Part shown: positions 54,570 to 60,000 of the stretch, piece after piece | Layout of the letters: each line of letters starts with the position of its first letter | How positions within the stretch are numbered: the first letter of the stretch is position 1 | Source of the DNA: Tubiluchus corallicola | Lineage: Eukaryota; Priapulida; Priapulimorpha; Priapulimorphida; Tubiluchidae | Assembly: GCA_030141605.1 (NCBI GenBank) | Contig: JAQGDQ010000338.1 | Coordinates: 172,962 to 232,961, forward strand | Direction of reading: 5' to 3' | Length of the DNA stretch: 60,000 nucleotides | Notes under the pieces: generated by a model | Told to the model about the DNA's origin: nothing | Databases searched by the model: none | Seen by the model: the letters and a program-made list of their open reading frames with translations, nothing else | Translations under genes and position numbers: made by a program

Positions 54570-54985
54570 TAGTGCTCGGAAGTGGTGCTGACAAGCCACT
54601 GGCGTAGCTGTGTCTAGTTTTTTTGCTGGATTACTGCTGCGTTTACCTGTCTGAAGGCAGATTTCTTTTATTTTAGAATTCTGCCTGCCCAATGTCTGCA
54701 ATAGACGTGACGGGCGTATGATGATGATGATGATGATTCAAGATAGTTCTCGGAAGTGGTGCTGACAAGCCACTGGCGTAACAGTGTCTAGTTTAGTTTT
54801 TTTGCTGGATTACTGCTGCGTTTGCCTGTCTGAAGGCAGATTTCTTTTATTTTAGAATTCTGCCTGCCCAATGTCTGCAATAGACGTGACGGGCGTATGA
54901 TGATGATGATGATGATGATCCAACGTAGTGCTCGGAAGTGGTGCTGACAAGCCACTGGCATAGCAGTGTCCGTCTAGTTTTTACT
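54570..54985 (+). repeat. Tandem ~175-bp units with (GAT)n tails, 2.3 copies
   Basis: TCGGAAGTGGTGCTGACAAG occurs near 54576, 54750 and 54932. Complete units include TTACTGCTGCGTTT, a hairpin GGCAGATTTC...GAATTCTGCC and the end GACGTGACGGGCGTATGATG, then GAT repeats. A diverged relative lies at 57625-57732. The hairpin plus GAT tail resembles a retroposon 3' end; tandem units could come from head-to-tail insertion or unequal exchange. Confidence 0.8.
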
Positions 54986-55689
54986 GGAAGGCCAAATCTT
55001 CTGGAAAGTCTGGCTTATTTCAATATTCGCGAAAAATGTTAGAAAGATTTAATAATGAAACTGCAATAAGCGCCTCGTGTAACTAGTAAAATCCACGATT
55101 GCTGGGGTTGTTGTCATTTTCAGTGCCAGTTCTTCTTCCAATGACGTCATTCGTCCCGAAGAAAAACAGCGTAGTGTCAATCTTCATCAGAAGTATAAAA
55201 TAATGAAATAGCTAATTTATTTAAAACTGTAGTGTGGACAAAGATGGTGGAGCCCTCTATAGCTAAAAATAAGAGTACACTGGTTAATTGCTTCTATGAT
55301 ATGATTGTCAGTCCTGTGAAATGCAAGTTAGGGCTTATGATTAAATTTTCTTTTTTAATTAATATGTCTATCTTACACTGATGTTTATCGCTTACATGAT
55401 GTGACGTCCTTAAAAGTAAACGTGATCGCTCATAACGAGGTGCCTAATTATATGTGCAATTTCTCAGAAAGGAACTAGTGTTGCTTTGATTTCTTACACC
55501 CATGGTCGTCAATATTAACAGTGCAATCGATTTAATCATAGACCAAGCACTGAAGGTACGTACTACGCAATAAGGGTTTCTATTCTGGCAAAAAGATTAT
55601 TAATTATTTTATTAACATCTTTCTACAGACAATGGGTATAACCTGTGGTACATCTCATGTATGCGTTGTACAGACATTTCAGGATATTG
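54986..55689. other. Non-coding stretch, nothing recognised
   Basis: Contains one TGACGTCA near 55142. No gene seen. Confidence 0.4.
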
Positions 55690-56485
55690 TAAATGTGATA
55701 TGATTGTGGTATGATATGATGTGATGTGAAATGATATGATGGATATCATATGATATGATATGATATGATATGATATGATATGATATGATATGATATGATA
55801 TGATATGATATGATATGATATGATATATGATATGATATGATATGATATGATATGATATGATATATGATATGATATGATATGATATGATATGATATGAGAT
55901 ATGATATGATATGATATGATATGATATGATATGATATGATATGATATGATATGATATGATATGATATGATATGATATGATATGATATGATATGATATGAT
56001 ATGATATGATATGATATGATATGATATGATATGACGCGATGCGACGCGACGCGATGCGACGCGACGTGATGTGATGTGATGTGATGTGAAATGATATGAT
56101 GGATATGATATGATATGATGTGATGTGATGTGATGTGACGTGACGTGACGTGACGTGACGTGACGTGACACGACACGACACGACACGACACGACACGACA
56201 CGATGTGATGTGATGTGATGTGAAATGAATATATGATATCATATGATATGATATGACATGACATGACATGACATGACATGACACGACACGACACGACACG
56301 ACACGACACGACACGACACGACACCACACCACACCACACCACACCACACCACACCACACCACACCACACCACACCACACCACACCACACCACACCACACC
56401 ACACCACACCACACCACACCACACGACACGACACGACACGACACGACACGACACGACACGACACGACACGACATGATATGATATC
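55690..56485. repeat. ~800-bp pentanucleotide array of related motifs
   Basis: Blocks of TGATA (55740-56030), CGATG/CGACG, TGATG, TGACG, CGACA, TGATG, TGACA, CGACA, CCACA (about 56320-56425) and CGACA again. Most neighbouring motifs differ by one transition. The TGATA block has several units of altered length (TATGATATATGAT) at irregular spacing. ORFs up to 261 codons on the minus strand follow from the five-base period and are not genes. Confidence 0.95.
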
Positions 56486-57119
56486 AAACTCCAGAGAGTA
56501 GAAGTTTATTCCACCTGTGAGACAGGCGCATAGTAATTTTGTGCCATCGACTCTGATCTCTTAACTCCCCATGTTTGCGCTAATGTGCTTTTGCTTAGCT
56601 TGTAAAGCTATATGGCTTTCAAGAATCAATGACTGACTGCCTGACCAAGCTCTCGAGTATTGGCCAAACAATTTAATCTTTATTAATTAATAATAAAGTA
56701 CGTCAAGTGACAGACCGCCATTGATTCTTAAAATGCGCATCTTCTTGGGATTGTGAATGAATTATTAAAAATGGCTTAGCCGTTACAATATTGCTTGTTC
56801 ACACTATTTGTTCGCACTATTTGTTCACACCACTGTGTGAACAAGTATACTTAAGATGAATTTTTGTCATGGTGAGGGTTTTCGAAAAACACAACAGAAC
56901 ATGAGTAAGCTGCAGAAATTTTAATTACTTTAAATAGACGCGCTTACGGAAAGCCCCGATGCATTTACAGAACGACACGAAACCTCCCAGTTACGTCATA
57001 ATTTTTAAGTGAAATGACGGCAACCACTCCGCCTGAAAAATTTCATTCAGAGGTACTAATTTTAAATTTATGCTTTATAAGTAGTTCTTTGTAAATTTCA
57101 TTAATATGTTTTTCTAAGT
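56486..57119. other. Non-coding stretch, nothing recognised
   Basis: ACTATTTGTTC words are repeated near 56803-56827. No gene seen. The minus ORF 57043-57309 is mostly inside the piggyBac-like element. Confidence 0.4.
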
Positions 57120-57123
57120 TTAA

Positions 57124-57577
57124 CCCTTTCAGTCCCAAATTATTTTTTAATAAGAAAAAAATTTTGGCTTGGTACTTTTGTTCAGTATGTCCATCTTGTT
57201 TACACGTAATAATTATTTTTTCTACCTGTGCCCGTGTGCTAAATATAGCCTGTATCCCACGGGATACATTGGGATTCAATGGAAGCATAAAATGTGCTTC
57301 ATTTTGCAACTGCTGATAATTTTTTAAAGTATTTAAGACATTTAGTACGCATGCTATGCTGATCTGTACAAAGTCATCTCTAAAGTACTGTACCTTGCGC
57401 AGTTTTTTATTCTATGTAGATTTTCTAGTTTGCCATTTTATCACTATTTTTAGTCTATTGTTATTGGCTTAAATCAAAATAACTATTAGCAGATTAGACT
57501 GTCAGTTTTAAAATTTTATTAATTTCAAAGGCAGAAAATATTCTCGTATCCCAAGGGATACAACGGGTATGAAAGGG
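57124..57577 (-). mobile_element. piggyBac-like MITE, copy 3
   Basis: 454 bp, inverted relative to copies 1 and 2, with TTAA on both sides (57120-57123 and 57578-57581). Ends CCCTTTCAGTCCC and CGGGTATGAAAGGG are both intact, so this is the best-bounded copy. It also has the palindromic ATCCCACGGGATAC and ATCCCAAGGGATAC sites. Confidence 0.9.
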
Positions 57578-57624
57578 TTAAGTGATAACAGTAAAACAAA
57601 CGCAACATGCTGAGTGACTTGTTC

Positions 57625-57732
57625 TTTCCTTTAACTGCTGTGTTTACCTGTCTTGAGGGCAGATTTTGTTTGTTTTATATTTCTGCCTGCCCAGGATCTA
57701 CAACAGACGCAACAGTCATATAATGATGAATC
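57625..57732 (+). repeat. Diverged relative of the 54.6-kb unit
   Basis: Shares TTTACCTGTCT, GGCAGATTT, TTCTGCCTGCCCA and a GACGCAACAGTCATATAATG end corresponding to GACGTGACGGGCGTATGATG. Confidence 0.7.
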
Positions 57733-57943
57733 AATATAGTACATGTATCTGCAAATTTCCTTGGTGGTCTATTACAACTTATCCAACGCCTGCGGGTCCA
57801 ACAAACGTGCAGTAAACTACTCAGACTGGGCGACATAGGTACTCAGAATTGAATTAGTTTTATAACTCAGCATTAACTTACAAAACTTGCTGCTTGAGTT
57901 CTCAAATTGCCTAACCAGTAAATTGTTTTTTTAGAACATTCTT

Positions 57944-58315
57944 CTTTTTCTTCTTCTCAGCTTCTCCCTATGTGGGGTCGCCGTTGTGAATGAGTCTTCT
58001 CCACGCATTCCTGTTGTTGACCATCTCTTCATTTATGTCTTCCCTTCCCACATGATCTTCACCGACTCTTCTTTTCAGGTGTCCATACCATCGCAATCTT
58101 GCGAGGCTTCCACTACTTTTACTGTTCCTCTGATATTATTATTTCTAATTTTATCTCTTCTTGTTACTCCCACTATCCATCTCATCTCCACCACACCCAT
58201 TTTCTTCTCTTCGGTGTTCTTTAGAGAAGCTGCTTCCAGTCCATAGATTAGAGCGGGTCTGACCACTGCTTTGTGAACTTTACCTTTAAGTCTCACCGAC
58301 TCATTCATAGAAGGT
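57944..58315 (-). mobile_element. RTE-like LINE 3' end, second copy
   Basis: The minus strand encodes RLKGKVHKAVVRPALIYGLE, then EEKKMGVVEMRWIVGVTRRD and IRNNNIRGTVKV, followed after a small shift by DINEEMVNNRNAWRRLIHN and GDPT. It is the same family as 48271-48772 and contains the part deleted there. It ends in a GAA-rich tail (plus CTTCTTTTTCTTCTTC from 57942). Two frames are needed, so it is a dead, 5'-truncated copy. Confidence 0.8.
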
Positions 58316-58925
58316 TTTGGCGCAGTTTTTACATGCCCTTCCTGACCCTAACCCTCCCTATTTATCCCCACTCAAACTCAACTTGAGGGTCAAGCCACTC
58401 AGTTTTAACATCAGGTCCACAATTTGAATATAAAATTACCTTATTTTACTGTCAACTCACTCTGTTTCTTAAAGTCACTCAACTTACTCAATTTACTTTC
58501 AGAGGTAACTACTTTTCTAGAAGCCAAGTTACTCAACTTAGAATATTGTTTTATGCCGTTTTATATTCTGACTTTTCACCGCTTTTAACCTGAAGTAACA
58601 AGGCAAACGAACAAACCCTTTTTAATTTCGAAATTTTAAACGAGTTTCTCGTGTTTTGTGCTCACAATCCATTGAAGAGCCTCCCGAAATTTTAATCGGA
58701 CGAAAAACTAAACCCTGAAAAGGTTTCCGCCTTCAAACTGCAAGCAAAGTTATTGTTTCGTAGAAAAAACTACGAAAGTGATTTTTGAAGCTCTTGTTGG
58801 AAAGTCGGTAAAACTGTGATCTTTGGTCAACGTTTTAAACCATGGATAATAGCTGTAGTAATCATCAATGAATCACTAAAGAGTTTTCCCAAAAAGAAAT
58901 TGCAACCGGACGCCATTGCATTTTC
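58316..58925. other. Non-coding stretch, nothing recognised
   Basis: AT-rich; the phrase GTTACTCAACTTA and CTCACTC/ACTCAACTTACTC words recur loosely at 58450-58540. No gene. Confidence 0.4.
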
Positions 58926-58931
58926 TCATAA

Positions 58932-59182
58932 CAATGCTTAGATTCTCATAACAATGCATAGATTCTCATAACAGTGCTTAGATCCTCATAACAATGCTTA
59001 GATTCTCATAACAATGCTTAGATTCTCATAACAACGCTTAGATTCTCATAACAATGCTTAGATTCTCATAACAATGCTTAGATTCTCATAACAATGCTTA
59101 GATTTTCATAACAATGCTTAGATTCTCATAACAATGCTTAGATTCTCATAATAAATGCTTAGATTCTCATAACAATGGCGTT
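58932..59182 (+). repeat. 20-bp minisatellite, about 13 copies
   Basis: Unit CTCATAACAATGCTTAGATT, mostly exact. Variants include CATAG, CAGTG, CAACG and one AATAAATG indel. Repeat E copy C begins almost directly after it. Confidence 0.95.
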
Positions 59183-59195
59183 AATCACATTCTGG

Positions 59196-59665
59196 TCATC
59201 AGCGTTAAAGGACAAGAAAAGGGGTATCTGAAGTAGGTTTCAGAAAAATCGCCTTAAAAAATTATATTACTTTATAGCAATTTTATGCGTATATCTTACT
59301 CGTACTGAAAGGAATTTCAGTTTGTTTTCATTTTAAATCTCTCACAATACTGTTCCGAAGTCGCCATTGCATGACGTCATGTACCAAACGTAAATCAAGG
59401 GAAGAAAAGGCAACGTTAAATTATGTCTCAAAAGACTTTCCGTGCAAATCTATGTTACTTAGCTTTTTGCTTACCTGCTAGAAAGACTTATGTAACTAGA
59501 AAAGAAAATTATTAATTATTTAAAATGTTTTCACCAATTGGTAAAATGTCGCTGACTCACCTCCAGGGTGCACCACTCACTAACCAAAAAACGTATTTAA
59601 ATCTTATTGACAAGATGCAGTAATTTTAAATTTTATTTAGTTAGTGACTTGTGTGCTACGAATGC
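59196..59665 (-). repeat. Dispersed repeat E, copy C
   Basis: Inverted relative to copy A. It shares GAAGTAGGTTTCAGAAAAAT, ATGACGTCAT (59371), CTCCAGGGTGCACCACTCAC and the outer ATTTTATTTAGTTAGTGAC segment that copy B lacks. Confidence 0.75.
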
Positions 59666-60000
59666 TCTGATTATTTTTTCAAACTTTACAAAATGTTATG
59701 TAAACTTGTTTCAAATGACCTGTCGTGAAAATGGCTGCGTCTAACGGTCATCGCGGGAGTTTAAATTTACATGTTTTATACAGCGTGACTGCCGATTGAA
59801 GTCCTGCACGCAAAAAGGCAGTACGTAAGTGATATAAAATTTCAAAACGAATTTTTTAAGCTTTGTGTTTATGAAGGGTTTTCTTGTGCTTTAAACCATA
59901 CCGTGAGCCAAAACCTCACTGCAGTCCCTGACGCCGACTTCATTAGTGAACGCTAGTCTGCTTGTATATATGCTTCATAGTCATCTTACCCATGTTGTTA
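59666..60000. other. Window end, nothing certain
   Basis: The segment near 59745-59795 resembles 22100-22145 (CGGTCATCGCGGGA). No gene seen. Confidence 0.35.

Noticed and set aside
55612-56487. Overlapping 194-261-codon ORFs of HIISY and CRVVS repeats
   Set aside because: Pentanucleotide array; 5-bp period read in three frames.

Overview
This is eukaryotic, almost certainly metazoan, DNA. It has no operons, ribosome-binding sites or dense ORFs. It holds two 5S rRNA-headed retroposons with the animal 5S internal promoter, the 3' ends of several non-LTR retrotransposons (LINEs), non-autonomous piggyBac, hAT and pogo/Tc1-type DNA elements with clean target-site duplications, and a very large load of micro-, mini- and satellite repeats. 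The sequence is AT-rich by eye. A marine invertebrate, perhaps a mollusc, fits this mix, but nothing in the window fixes the phylum.

Layout. 1-15 kb: mostly non-coding, with a trinucleotide array (1.3-1.8 kb), a piggyBac MITE (2.3 and again 13.0 kb), LINE 3' ends (5.9, 7.9, 9.7, 12.0 kb), GA-rich arrays (6.3-7.4 kb) and a (GAT)n array (14 kb). 15-22 kb: a chain of unrelated minisatellites, including a 1.2-kb array with 20-bp period, a degenerate telomere-like CCCTAA block and a long compound hexamer/pentamer block. 22-26 kb: LINE remnants, an inverted pair of a dispersed repeat carrying a CRE-like site, and a solo LTR with a 5-bp target duplication. 26.5-30.5 kb: the main coding locus, on the minus strand, an acidic repeat protein of at least 1035 residues whose stop-free frame runs on into giant Glu and Gln-Glu codon arrays. 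31-39 kb: 5S-headed SINE copy 1, LINE remnants, a likely unidentified terminal exon on the minus strand (34.25-34.49 kb), a pogo-like MITE, two fold-back elements and a tRNA-like sequence. 39.6-41 kb: a 44-bp minisatellite just upstream of a plus-strand exon for a two-pass membrane protein. 43.2-47 kb: two satellites back to back (46-bp and 21-bp units). 47-60 kb: a fold-back element, a truncated RTE-like LINE with an 18-bp target duplication, a hAT MITE, SINE copy 2, a pentanucleotide block, piggyBac copy 3 and a 20-bp minisatellite.

Only three stretches look protein-coding for the host: the acidic repeat protein (minus), the 34-kb terminal exon (minus) and the two-pass membrane protein (plus). 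They are not obviously related. Most other long ORFs are by-products of simple repeats or of transposon remnants. All family names rest on reading the sequence by eye, without database searches.
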